Shown piece by piece: positions 27,446 to 36,099 of a stretch of DNA of 37,572 nt. The stretch is from a virus. Both the position numbers and the translations under genes were made by a program. The notes beneath the pieces are model-generated. The model made no database searches, was not told the origin of the DNA, and saw nothing but the letters and a program-made list of their open reading frames with translations. How positions within the stretch are numbered: position 1 is the stretch's first letter; the number at the start of each line of letters is the position of its first letter. The stretch spans positions 947 through 38,518 of the IMG/VR virus record IMGVR_UViG_3300030090_005215; one strand, 5' to 3'.

Positions 27446-28936
27446 TTACTTCATTAACATAAAGTTGTTAGCACCTTGTGTAACTAAACATCTTTCTGAT
27501 AACATATGTAATTGCATTGCATCTAAAGCAGATGTAGTAGCTCCAACAGAACCAGTAACCCAAGTTTTCATTTTTCGGTTATCAGTTTGAGAAGCTCTAT
27601 ATCTAACGTGTAAGAATGGTCTTTTTAAGTTCTTACCTAAAGATTGATCATACACAGTAGATGTACCAGCTGGGATCATAACACCTCTAATTGCAGCAGA
27701 TCCCGCAATTCTGTTTATTTCCCCTCTAGTAGCTTTGTCATTTAAGTATCTGAAATCAGATTTATAGAAGTCATAAGAACCTCTTCTAAATCCTGAGAAA
27801 CCTAAATTTAAAGCCATATCTTCGTCATTGTCGAATACTCCATAAGAAGTACCTCCAGCTCCATAAGAATTCATTGAAGCTAACATGTCGTCAATTGCTA
27901 GAGACGTAGCTCTATTAACAAACATCATATTTTCTTCAATAGCACCTTGTTTATCGAATTCAGCTAAAATAGCATCAAACTCTGCTAAATCAGTAGCAGC
28001 GTTAACACCAGTAACACCAGAAGTAATATTACCTCTTGACTCTATAGCTGCGAATAAACCTTCAGTACCAGCTCCACCAGCTCCAGCATCAGCAGTACCT
28101 CTAATTTGCTTATCAGCAAAACCAATAACAGAGTTAGCAGCAGTTTTTTCAGCTTCTAACATTGCCATTTCTAAGTAATCAGTGAATCTAGCTCTAGTAT
28201 CGCCTTCAGCTTTTAAGTACCATAAGTAACCGTTTTGACCTTCTTCTCCAGTAACTTCAACCCAGCCAATTTGTGATGCATCAGATCCAGATATTTCGTA
28301 ATAATCTTTCATGATGATTGGTTTGTTAGTAAAAGACTTGAAAGTAGGTGTTATTGCAGTTCTTCTTTCAGAGTTATGTGTACCAGTGTTATCAGAGTAA
28401 GATTGTCCTTTGCCATACTCAGAACCAACAACTAATAAAACAGAACCAGATGCAGTTGTTGCATGTCCAGTTAAATCTGCTTTATCATAAGGTTCAACTG
28501 AAACAACAGCAGACTCTGGAGTTTCTACTACTAAACATTTAGTAACTATACCAGCAGTTGCTATAAGTACGATATCATTTACTCTAATACCATGAGTAGT
28601 AGTTAACGCGTTTCCGTCGATATCAGATACTACTGTAAAAGTACCATTAGTATCACCAGCTGTTGCTACTGTACCAACGTACGATAAATGTAATCTTGAT
28701 TGTTCAGACCAGATAACTTGATCAGCCGTCATAGCCTCTTCCGCTCCAACTTGAGATAAAAAACCTGAAATAGTTCTTTGACCGAATACTTCAGCTTCTT
28801 TTTCCATTAAGTCAGGCAGGTATTGTTGAGCCCAACCAGCCGTAGCTGAGCTTGTAAAATCGATGTAATTTGACGCTAGTGTTTGTTGCTGTGAAGCCGC
28901 AACACTATTCAAATTATCTCCATTTGTAATTGCCAT
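27446..28936 (-). CDS. Major capsid protein, HK97-fold type (496 aa)
   Basis: Gene position (portal - acidic scaffold - this gene - terminator) and length fit a major capsid protein. It has an Ala/Ser-rich N-arm ('NSVAASQQQTLASNYIDFTS') and a 'WAQQYLPDLMEKEAEVFGQR' helix, comparable to the E-loop/spine region of crAss-like capsid proteins. A beta insertion (~85-170) follows, then 'GVTGVNAATDLAEFDAILAE' and 'NMMFVNRATSLAIDDMLASM', typical of the P-domain 'mfvn..t...id' helix. The C-terminus reads 'QLHMLSERCLVTQGANNFML'. The MCP should be the most expressed virion protein, consistent with the terminator after it. Start context is AAATTATGG with no Shine-Dalgarno sequence. The fold is inferred from position and pattern, not from a structural match. 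Confidence 0.85.
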   Translation of the reverse strand: MAITNGDNLNSVAASQQQTLASNYIDFTSSATAGWAQQYLPDLMEKEAEVFGQRTISGFLSQVGAEEAMTADQVIWSEQSRLHLSYVGTVATAGDTNGTFTVVSDIDGNALTTTHGIRVNDIVLIATAGIVTKCLVVETPESAVVSVEPYDKADLTGHATTASGSVLLVVGSEYGKGQSYSDNTGTHNSERRTAITPTFKSFTNKPIIMKDYYEISGSDASQIGWVEVTGEEGQNGYLWYLKAEGDTRARFTDYLEMAMLEAEKTAANSVIGFADKQIRGTADAGAGGAGTEGLFAAIESRGNITSGVTGVNAATDLAEFDAILAEFDKQGAIEENMMFVNRATSLAIDDMLASMNSYGAGGTSYGVFDNDEDMALNLGFSGFRRGSYDFYKSDFRYLNDKATRGEINRIAGSAAIRGVMIPAGTSTVYDQSLGKNLKRPFLHVRYRASQTDNRKMKTWVTGSVGATTSALDAMQLHMLSERCLVTQGANNFMLMK

Positions 28937-28948
28937 AATTTATATTTT
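28934..28948 (-). promoter_or_regulatory. Translation-start leader shared with another virion gene
   Basis: The 15 nt reading AAAATATAAATTATG on the minus strand end in the capsid ATG. The identical 15 nt precede and include the start of the 143-aa virion gene (15997-16011). There is no AGGAGG-type site. It may be a late-gene initiation signal or an AT-rich unstructured leader; coincidence is possible in such AT-rich DNA. Confidence 0.4.
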
Positions 28949-28954
28949 TTTAAG

Positions 28955-30148
28955 TTAATTCCTCTTTTTAATTTTAAAAGATCTGTTTTTAATATCAGAA
29001 GAAGATTGACCTAACGCCCTTACTTTAACTCCACCAACGTTTATTTCGCCATGAGTTTGTCTTGGGTTTAAATTAATATTTTTATCTTTAGCAACTCTAT
29101 CTTTGATTGCATCTGCTTTACCTTGTTCATAAAAATGTTTAGCAATAGCATCTGCATTCATAGCTGTGTATAAAGATTTATGATAACCCATGGTATCTTC
29201 AATAGTTGATTTATCATCACCTACGAATTTATTAACAAAATTATTAATATCACTTTGAGTATCTTTAACTTTATTAACGTCTTTAATATTAAACCTATAA
29301 CGCTTGTCACCTACATTATATTCAAAACCTTTGAATTTTTCGTTAAACAAGTTATCAGTTTTCTTTAAAAACGTTTTTTTGTTTGCTTCAGATATTTTCT
29401 TCTGTTCTTCAGATTCTTTATTGTATCTATTAAAGAAATCGATAGCTTTTTGTTGTTCTTCGGTCAACTTTGACCCAGCTTTGATATCTTCATAGTATTT
29501 AGACTTTTGCCTGTCTAAGTGGGCTCTAGCCTCGGCAACTTGCTCTTTAAGGGCTATCTTTTTTTTACGTATTTCTTTTTCATCATCAACACTGTCGTCA
29601 TATCCAAAATTATCTTCTAATAAAAAAGATCTTTCTTCTGGCGTTAAATGAGATTTTGTACTTTTATAGTATTCATTTAACACGTCAGAGTCGTCCATTT
29701 CTGATACGTTTCTGTTTAATTTTACGTAGTCATTTACGTCGCCACCAGTTTCGTTCATGAACTCTACTAGTTTTTGAACTCCTTCTGGTAAAGGTTTCCC
29801 AGTAACTTCTGAATCAGAAACTGTTTCTTCAACTATTTCTTGTATTTCTTCTACTTTTTCTTCATCAGTAACCTCTTCCATCACTGGTTGTTCTTCTACA
29901 ATCTCTTCAGCAATCTCCTCTATAGGTTTTTCTTCTACGTTTACTTTTGTTATATTCTCCTCTTTATTTTGTTGAGGAGGTTTACTTAAATCTACTTTAA
30001 TAACGCTGTCATCTCCAGCACTTTTAAATTTAGATTCATCTATTGGTTCTTCAACAACCTCTTCTACGGATTGTTCTGTATTTTCGTCTGTTATTTCTTC
30101 AACAGAGCCAGTTACTTCTTCAGTAACTTCTTCATTTAGTTCTATCAT
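28955..30148 (-). CDS. Scaffold-like acidic protein (397 aa)
   Basis: Residues ~1-125 are extremely Glu/Val-rich and disordered ('EEVTEEVTGSVEEITDENTE', 'EEPIEEIAEEIVEEQPVMEE'). A long helical, charged central part (~190-290, 'EIRKKKIALKEQVAEARAHL') follows, then a C-terminal domain with 'KGFEYNVGDKRYRFNIKDVN', 'DTMGYHKSLYTAMNADAIAK' and a basic tail (KNRSFKIKKRN). An acidic disordered N-terminus, coiled-coil middle and small basic C-terminal tail is the classic build of a capsid scaffolding protein, and the slot between portal and capsid genes is the usual one. The basic tail would contact the capsid protein. No protease motif is visible. Function from architecture and position. Confidence 0.75.
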   Translation of the reverse strand: MIELNEEVTEEVTGSVEEITDENTEQSVEEVVEEPIDESKFKSAGDDSVIKVDLSKPPQQNKEENITKVNVEEKPIEEIAEEIVEEQPVMEEVTDEEKVEEIQEIVEETVSDSEVTGKPLPEGVQKLVEFMNETGGDVNDYVKLNRNVSEMDDSDVLNEYYKSTKSHLTPEERSFLLEDNFGYDDSVDDEKEIRKKKIALKEQVAEARAHLDRQKSKYYEDIKAGSKLTEEQQKAIDFFNRYNKESEEQKKISEANKKTFLKKTDNLFNEKFKGFEYNVGDKRYRFNIKDVNKVKDTQSDINNFVNKFVGDDKSTIEDTMGYHKSLYTAMNADAIAKHFYEQGKADAIKDRVAKDKNINLNPRQTHGEINVGGVKVRALGQSSSDIKNRSFKIKKRN

Positions 30149-30167
30149 AATAAAATTTTATAAAATA

Positions 30168-32597
30168 TTAAATATTTGGACCTGCAGATCCTGCACCTCC
30201 TGTAATTATATCATTACCTGATGACTCAAATCTTTTAACAGGTCTATCCTCAGTTATTTTTTCCTTGTTATCTTGTTTTCTTTGTTCGATCATTTGCATT
30301 TGGTGCCCAGCTTGCCTATCTACTCTAGCATCTTTTCTGTCTTCTTTAAAACTTTCTTTTTGAGCATTAACTTCTAATTCCATGTTTTTAGTTTTAGAAT
30401 TTAATTCAAATTCAAATTGCATTAATTCTTTTTTAGCCTCAACTTCTTTTTGTAAATACTGAATTTGTAGTTCATTTTTAGTTTGCTCTAATTGTGCATC
30501 AGCTTGAGCTTTTGCTTGTGTTTTTTGCATTTCAGATTGAGCAATCGCTTGTTGTGCTTGAGCTTGTGCTTGAGATTGTGCTTGAATATTTTGTTGTTGC
30601 ATCTGCTGCTCCATCTCCATTTTTCTTTTTCTTTTAACTTTAAGAAGTTGATTAGCTAGTTTTATATTTCTAACTTCCCTCAAATCAATAGCGTCAGATA
30701 AATCAATTGATTGTTGAGATAATGCCATTTGTATATTATTTTCTAATATAGCCTTTTCTTCCTCATCTGGGGTTAATTCTATAAATATACCAAAATCGTG
30801 AAGATGAAGATTTTTTAATTCATTTAATGTGGCAACGTTATGAGCTCCAATAGCGTTTATAAAAGCTTCTTTAGTTGGTGAGTATTCTACAATATCAGAT
30901 ATACGAAGAGATAAGCATTCAGCTGCTTCAGCCGTTAAATATAACATAGATTGAAGTATATGTCTAGTTGCCGTATTTGAATTTGCAGCTGCTAGTTTTT
31001 GAACTCCAACTAAAGCATTTTTATCTGGCGTAACAGCATCTCTAGCTTCATTTAATCCAGTTGTATCTCTTATCATTTGAAGATAATAGTTGTAAGTGCC
31101 TATTAAACTTTGTAATTTACCACCATTAACCCCATTATTTATTTGTTGTATAGGTACTTTACCAGGATTCATATCTCCTTCAGAGGTAAAACTTCTACCC
31201 ACGACACTACCAGTTTGGAAGAACATATTTAATGCTTCTTGAGGGTTATAATTAGTTCCATTACCAAGATCAACTTCTGCTAAACCATCTACATCAAGAT
31301 ATACACCATCTGGTACCATACGTGCCATTACTTGTTGCAACTTTAAATGAGTTAATTGAATCATATCAGCAAAACCCGTTATTCTACTAACTAATGATTC
31401 TATTTTACCTCTATACATTCTTGGCGCTATAACTTGATAGCTCATTTTTACGCTATTAAAATTAGAATCAGTTCTCATCATATTATCCATCATCTTCCAT
31501 TTTAATAACTTATCGCAACCTACTAAATATACTCCCTCATAAATACACTCAACAACCCTTTCTAATTTACTAAATTCTCCGTCCATATTTTCTGTTGGAG
31601 GATTAAAGGTGTCATCTTTTTCAATAATTTTTTCTGCGCCACTACCCAATGTTTTTAATTTATAAACATTATTCATGTGAGTTTTATAGTTAAAATATAA
31701 AACTTGTACTTTATTTTTATCGTGATTTGAATTATAATTACCGTTTCTATAAAGATTACTTCTAGAGTTAATTGTTATCTCTTTAATTTCTTCTTCTGAT
31801 AAATCTGGAAATTCTTTCACTAATTCGTTGATAGGTACTTCTTTTACTTCACCTATATAATATATATCATCAAAATAAGGAGATTCTGTATAAGAATAAA
31901 TCAAATTAGCAGGATCAACGTATTTAACTTTAGCGCCATCTGACCAATCAAACGTAGTTTTAGTAGCAGATATACCTAGTACTGTTAAATCATATAAACA
32001 CCTTCTTCTTACTAAATCATAATTACTATTTTCCATTAAAGTATTTATAGCCTGCTCTTCAGCTAGTTCTACAGCTTGCTTATAATTAAGTTGCATGTGT
32101 AATGCTAATTCTTCTTCTGTATCTGGTAATTCTTCTTGACTATTTTCCTGAAGATCAATTTGAAAGTTTTCTTTAGCTAATTTGTTAAAATTTTTAGAAC
32201 GCATATCACGTAGCATAGATTCCATATACTCTGTTCTTTTACTAACGCCAAATTGGTCTTGTGAAAACGCTTTTATTTCATAGTTTCTTTGGGACATTCC
32301 ATTAACAACTATATCAACAAATTTAGGAATAATTGGAACAGGTTTCCAATCTAAGTTAAGGTAGGATAAATCACCATTTATAGATAATTCATTTTTATAT
32401 TTTTGTATAGGTTGCTCTCCTCTAGCATATAATCTTAAATAGTGATAACTATTTAAATTACCATCAAATCTTGATGTACTTCCGGTAAACCATTCTTGTC
32501 TTATAGCCTTCGCTACCTCAAGTCCGTATTTCTCATTTAATTTCTCTAAGTCACTAACCGCTTGGGATGGAAAGTTTATATGCTGATTTATGTTCAT
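30168..32597 (-). CDS. Portal protein (809 aa)
   Basis: The N-terminus includes 'LNLDWKPVPIIPKFVDIVVN' with 'YEIKAFSQD' and 'RTEYMESMLRDMRSKNFNKL'. This is the arrangement seen in crAss-like and marine podovirus portals, where a wing domain follows a conserved DW.PV.iiPKfvdivv strand. The middle has 'VLGISATKTTFDWSDGAKVK' and 'YVDPANLIYSYTESPYFDDI'; the crown/stem part has 'QSLIGTYNYYLQMIRDTTGL' and 'NALVGVQKLAAANSNTATRH'. The last ~180 residues are a Gln/Ala- and Lys/Glu-rich coiled coil ('QNIQAQSQAQAQAQQAIAQS') ending in a Gly-rich tail. Portals form a dodecamer at one vertex, bind terminase and conduct DNA. The start overlaps the terminase stop by 4 nt (ATGA). Confidence 0.85.
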   Translation of the reverse strand: MNINQHINFPSQAVSDLEKLNEKYGLEVAKAIRQEWFTGSTSRFDGNLNSYHYLRLYARGEQPIQKYKNELSINGDLSYLNLDWKPVPIIPKFVDIVVNGMSQRNYEIKAFSQDQFGVSKRTEYMESMLRDMRSKNFNKLAKENFQIDLQENSQEELPDTEEELALHMQLNYKQAVELAEEQAINTLMENSNYDLVRRRCLYDLTVLGISATKTTFDWSDGAKVKYVDPANLIYSYTESPYFDDIYYIGEVKEVPINELVKEFPDLSEEEIKEITINSRSNLYRNGNYNSNHDKNKVQVLYFNYKTHMNNVYKLKTLGSGAEKIIEKDDTFNPPTENMDGEFSKLERVVECIYEGVYLVGCDKLLKWKMMDNMMRTDSNFNSVKMSYQVIAPRMYRGKIESLVSRITGFADMIQLTHLKLQQVMARMVPDGVYLDVDGLAEVDLGNGTNYNPQEALNMFFQTGSVVGRSFTSEGDMNPGKVPIQQINNGVNGGKLQSLIGTYNYYLQMIRDTTGLNEARDAVTPDKNALVGVQKLAAANSNTATRHILQSMLYLTAEAAECLSLRISDIVEYSPTKEAFINAIGAHNVATLNELKNLHLHDFGIFIELTPDEEEKAILENNIQMALSQQSIDLSDAIDLREVRNIKLANQLLKVKRKRKMEMEQQMQQQNIQAQSQAQAQAQQAIAQSEMQKTQAKAQADAQLEQTKNELQIQYLQKEVEAKKELMQFEFELNSKTKNMELEVNAQKESFKEDRKDARVDRQAGHQMQMIEQRKQDNKEKITEDRPVKRFESSGNDIITGGAGSAGPNI

Positions 32598-34828
32598 ATT
32601 TTATTCTTAATTATCTGTGATGAAAATCCCTTATTATTATATTTTGATATATTCAAGTTTAATGGTAATTTTTCTTTATTAGGATTTGGTTTATATAAAT
32701 GTCTATTACAAGCCATTATTGCTAATCCAGAACTTATTGACGCATCATGTTTTGTTCTCTTGTTTATATCAAATCTAGACCAATCATTTAACGTTTCATT
32801 AAAATACATAGTACCATATGTACCATCTTGTAGTAAACCGACGTGGTCGTTAATATACATTTCAATAGCAGCTGCATGAGCCTGTTTAATATCTTCACTT
32901 GAGTTTGGTATTCCTCCTATTTCCTTTTCTGCTACTGATAACTTATTCCATATTTTATCTGGTCTATTCATACTAAATCCTCTATAACCTCTTCTACGTA
33001 AATAGTACAGTAATCTTGGTTTATTATTTTCTGCTAGTATTGGCATTCCATAAAAAGCTAATGCCATTAATATGTCTTCAAAAAATATTTCAGCTGTTTG
33101 GGGTCTAGCTATATATTCTAAAAAAAATGTATTAGCTGGAGCACTTTCCATTGAAAATTTTGTTAACCCATGTAAAGCGCCTTTAGATCCCGCTCCATCT
33201 ACTGTTCCTGATATGTCATATGAGTCACAACCAAACGCTCCTATATGCTCGTTACCTGGGTACTTTACGCCATTTTTTAAAATAACATTATTTTGTAACT
33301 CACTATCTGGTACCCAACTTATGTTAAATCTACCATTGGGATTTGGATTAAAAATAACTTGAGTGTCTTTAACGCCATTTGCCCATTGAAAGTTACCAGG
33401 AGTTAATACAGATGAGTTTCTATTTCCTTCATTATAATCTATTTGCTCATATATTTTTATGAGATTAAATAAACTATTCTTTGTTTCATCTCTAAAAGCA
33501 TGTTCTTCTGTTCTAGGAAACTGACGATAAAATTCATTTAAAGCATCTTGATCGTCTTTAAGTCCGTCGGCTTCGTTTTCCCAATGATCTATTACTCCAT
33601 AATCTATTTCTAATCCGTGTGGATCAAATGACTGTTTTCGAGGAGTATTGAATACAGGCTGTCCGTACTCGTCGATGAAACCTTCGTAATTCCATTCCAT
33701 AGGAATAAACAAAGAATATAGTCCTGACTTAGTCTGTCCATTACGATTTCGTTTTGTAACATCTGAGTTATAATATAAGTTTTTAAAATTATCACCTCCT
33801 TTATCTAACGCATTACTAGTGCTACCCATCATACACTTACCAACTACTCTACTACCTAATCTCAAACAAGTTTTTGTAACCCTCCAATTGTTTTTTATAT
33901 TATCAGGTCTTTCCCATTTACCACTTTCATCGTGTACTAATAAGGAAAGTTTCTCACCATCATAACTATTATCACCTGTGTTTTTCCAGTCAATAGTTGT
34001 ATCTAGTCCTTCCATATCATCTTGTTCTTCTCGTTCCCTCATTTTTCTACGGGTAAACTTTTTTGCGGGAACTCTATAAGCGAGTTCGGACTTTGGTCGG
34101 TCCATACCGTCCTGTATTGGTTTAAAGAAGAAAGGATAATTGATACTAATAGGCACTACTTTATCTGTAAACATCTTTTTCGCATCAGCACCAGTTTTAG
34201 AAAGTATCCCAAATCTACTATCACTAGCTAAAGTCGCTAAATTAACAGTTTCAGCTGAACTCATAAATGAAAAACCAGAACGTCTATTTTTTAAATAACA
34301 CATTCCGTAACTCCTGTGATCTGCTTTACAAGCCTCCCAAAATATAAAGAATAATCTGTTTGCCTCTCTATAATCTGGAGCACCAACATCAATCTTACTC
34401 CACTGTAAATACATATAATGTGTACCTGTTATATATGTTGATTTACCATTATTCATAAACCAAAAACCTTCTTCTCTTCTTCTAAATTCTTCGTCTATAT
34501 AACTATAGTTTCTTTCTTTAAAATCATCTGGATAAGTTTGCCAATCAAACACCGTTTTAATTCTTTTAAAATCAGGATTAGCTGGAAATTGCTCCCACTT
34601 CTGTTCTGATTTTACCTTGCTTCGGCTATACACGTTTTTAGGTTCTTTTGGTAAAGCTATTTGAAATCCTTGTATTTCAATAATTTCACCTATCATACCA
34701 GTTTTAGATATACAAACTATATCAGCTTCTTTGTTGTAACCATATTTCCATTTTTTAGATTTGTTAAGTCTTTTAATGGTGTTTATTTTTACAGGTTCTA
34801 CAACCTTGACTAATGTTTGCTTGTACAT
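32594..34828 (-). CDS. terL: Terminase large subunit (744 aa)
   Basis: This is the DNA-packaging ATPase/nuclease. Visible parts: the conserved lead-in 'YITGTHYMYLQWSKIDVG' (~130-150); a deviant Walker A, KNRRSGFS (K180-S187), with the lysine at the start of the loop as in lambda gpA (KSARVGYS); Walker B 'LSLLVHDE' with D300/E301; a coupling motif 'MMGSTSN' (~340); and a C-terminal RNase H-like nuclease with D535 ('GAFGCDSYD') and D695 ('KHDASISSGLAIMA'). The length is larger than the usual 500-600 aa but in the range of crAss-like terminases. The start overlaps the stop of the 91-aa gene (TAATG) and the stop overlaps the portal start, so the three are coupled. Family is confident; affinity to crAss-like phages is from memory. 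Confidence 0.92.
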   Translation of the reverse strand: MYKQTLVKVVEPVKINTIKRLNKSKKWKYGYNKEADIVCISKTGMIGEIIEIQGFQIALPKEPKNVYSRSKVKSEQKWEQFPANPDFKRIKTVFDWQTYPDDFKERNYSYIDEEFRRREEGFWFMNNGKSTYITGTHYMYLQWSKIDVGAPDYREANRLFFIFWEACKADHRSYGMCYLKNRRSGFSFMSSAETVNLATLASDSRFGILSKTGADAKKMFTDKVVPISINYPFFFKPIQDGMDRPKSELAYRVPAKKFTRRKMREREEQDDMEGLDTTIDWKNTGDNSYDGEKLSLLVHDESGKWERPDNIKNNWRVTKTCLRLGSRVVGKCMMGSTSNALDKGGDNFKNLYYNSDVTKRNRNGQTKSGLYSLFIPMEWNYEGFIDEYGQPVFNTPRKQSFDPHGLEIDYGVIDHWENEADGLKDDQDALNEFYRQFPRTEEHAFRDETKNSLFNLIKIYEQIDYNEGNRNSSVLTPGNFQWANGVKDTQVIFNPNPNGRFNISWVPDSELQNNVILKNGVKYPGNEHIGAFGCDSYDISGTVDGAGSKGALHGLTKFSMESAPANTFFLEYIARPQTAEIFFEDILMALAFYGMPILAENNKPRLLYYLRRRGYRGFSMNRPDKIWNKLSVAEKEIGGIPNSSEDIKQAHAAAIEMYINDHVGLLQDGTYGTMYFNETLNDWSRFDINKRTKHDASISSGLAIMACNRHLYKPNPNKEKLPLNLNISKYNNKGFSSQIIKNKI

Positions 34829-35103
34829 TATTTAGATCTTCCTTCTGCAAATCCTTTAAAAGTGTTCTTTTTCTCTTCTTCTACAGGTTTTCCTTCTAAC
34901 ATATTTTCTTCTTCGTGGATTCTGTTTAATATCTCAAATGCATCAAATATAGCTAATTTTTTTGTAGCCGCTGCATTTTTTAATCTATCCGCTGACACAT
35001 CTTCATCTGTATCAATTATTTCTTCTTTAGCAACTTTAATTAGCTCTTCAACCGCTTTGTGCCCAGCTTGGATTATATTCTTTTTCGTTTCCTTGATATT
35101 CAT
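34828..35103 (-). CDS. Candidate terminase small subunit or packaging accessory (91 aa)
   Basis: A small, helical, charged protein directly upstream of the large terminase (TAATG overlap), the classical place of the small subunit. It has 'AGHKAVEELIKVAKEEIIDT', 'SADRLKNAAATKKLAIFDAF' and an Arg/Lys-containing C-terminal tail (KGFAEGRSK). I see no clear helix-turn-helix. Sequences of the form 'vAdRLKNAAATKKlAifDAFeIL' recur before terL in marine phages; the 'AdRlknA...' theme resembles small-subunit oligomerisation helices. It overlaps the preceding 195-aa gene by 56 nt, a large overlap that could also mean an annotated start too far upstream; no later in-frame ATG would remove it without losing half the protein. 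The function is inferred from position. Confidence 0.55.
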   Translation of the reverse strand: MNIKETKKNIIQAGHKAVEELIKVAKEEIIDTDEDVSADRLKNAAATKKLAIFDAFEILNRIHEEENMLEGKPVEEEKKNTFKGFAEGRSK

Positions 35104-35635
35104 ATTTAATTGTAATAAAATTATTTAAAACTCTGTATAACCTTTCATCGTCAATAATAAACTCGTACTCACTATTAGGTTTAAAACCTACTAATTCATT
35201 TTTATTAAATGTTCCATCAGAATATTTAATTATACCTACTAATGGTCTTTCGTCTTCTACATTGAAACTATTTACCGCTTGTAATGGTTTTACAAAACTA
35301 AAACCAGGCATAGCTTTCCAACCATCTTGTTTATAAAGAAATATCTGATCTTGTGAAATTATATATTTATTATCTTTCCAATACGATCTACTATTTTTCT
35401 CCCTACCTTTAACATCATTCCATCTTCTAAATATATTATGATGTACTATTACTTCATCGCCTTGTTTTAATGGTGAATTAAATAATAAAGGAGTATCAAT
35501 AATCTTTGCATTTCTATTCACAAACTGATGATTATAAATCTCGGTATTAAGTATTAAATTTTTATCACCAACTTTTTTAGAATTATTATATCTTTCTCCT
35601 ATTGGTGATATTATAAAGTCTTTATAAGCTCTCAT
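35048..35635 (-). CDS. Unknown protein with possible GroES-like beta-barrel (195 aa)
   Basis: The stretch 'IIDTPLLFNSPLKQGDEVIV' followed by 'HHNIFRRWNDVKGREKNSRS' and 'KYIISQDQIFLYKQDG' (residues ~45-110) has the order seen in co-chaperonins. A turn precedes a 'vGDeVi' strand, then a long mobile loop-like segment, then a 'YIISQDQI..Y' strand like the GroES '(e/y).(i/v).e.dIlA' end. T4 gp31 and similar phage proteins have this fold with poor sequence identity. The C-terminal ~80 residues (with 'DERPLVGIIKYSDGTFNKNE') are a separate beta domain. I cannot show the fold from sequence alone; it could equally be an unrelated small beta protein. It overlaps the gene before it by 14 nt and the gene after it by 56 nt. 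Confidence 0.6.
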   Translation of the reverse strand: MRAYKDFIISPIGERYNNSKKVGDKNLILNTEIYNHQFVNRNAKIIDTPLLFNSPLKQGDEVIVHHNIFRRWNDVKGREKNSRSYWKDNKYIISQDQIFLYKQDGWKAMPGFSFVKPLQAVNSFNVEDERPLVGIIKYSDGTFNKNELVGFKPNSEYEFIIDDERLYRVLNNFITIKYEYQGNEKEYNPSWAQSG

Positions 35636-35873
35636 TTTTTTCTATTGGCGTCTCTATAACAATTTCTCCAGGAAATTTATAATTTTTACCAGGTTTCATT
35701 ATTTTAATGTTACCTAAATTATCCTCTCCTTTTATTTCTATCTCAACACCTTCCATTGTTATATCTCCACTTGGTATTATATTAAAATCATTATTAACAT
35801 CTGGGCTATCTTTTTTATATCCAGTTCGCGTAATATTTCCTTTTAGTATTCCTTTTAGTGGTGAATTTCTCAT
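35622..35873 (-). CDS. Small basic/beta protein of unknown function (83 aa)
   Basis: This begins MRNSPLKGILKGNITRTGYK. The 'RNSPLKG' opening is common to small phage proteins of marine Bacteroidota viruses, but I cannot name a family. The body alternates acidic and hydrophobic residues ('ITMEGVEIEIKGEDNLGNIK') with a 'FPGEIVIETP' strand, so a small beta fold is likely. No membrane segment or enzyme motif is present. It lies one base after the 74-aa gene and overlaps the 195-aa gene by 14 nt, in a compact run of five small genes before terL. Confidence 0.6.
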   Translation of the reverse strand: MRNSPLKGILKGNITRTGYKKDSPDVNNDFNIIPSGDITMEGVEIEIKGEDNLGNIKIMKPGKNYKFPGEIVIETPIEKNESL

Positions 35874-35874
35874 A

Positions 35875-36099
35875 TTAATATTCTAGATTATATTCTATAG
35901 ATATAGCCATATTTTTATTAAAATCTTTCCAAGGTATAACAGCTTTATCTTTCTTTATATATATACAGTATTTATCTTCTTCTTCTATTATATCACAGAT
36001 TTTATGACCACCATACACTTCCTGGTTTACAGCGTAATGCATGGAATCGTTTTTATAATCTTTACCTATAGTAATTTTTCTTATAATATTATTTTTCAT
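35875..36099 (-). CDS. Small conserved-looking phage protein (74 aa, internal start chosen)
   Basis: The reading frame is open from an ATG at 36150, but that start would overlap the upstream coiled-coil gene by 62 nt with a non-conserved-looking hydrophobic leader (MVLMMLILKTGLLIG). I prefer the ATG at 36097-36099, giving 74 aa beginning MKNNIIRKITIGKDYKNDSM and overlapping by 11 nt. The protein has 'MHYAVNQEVYGGHKICDI', 'YCIYIKKDKAVIPWKDFN' and ends 'ISIEYNLEY'. The pattern (IRKItIGKDYKnaMhY.Vgq...G...I..I......Y.IYI.k....i.WK..N...Ip.siEYNl.f) is one I associate with small proteins of Bacteroidota phages; the function is unknown. Confidence 0.6.
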   Translation of the reverse strand: MKNNIIRKITIGKDYKNDSMHYAVNQEVYGGHKICDIIEEEDKYCIYIKKDKAVIPWKDFNKNMAISIEYNLEY

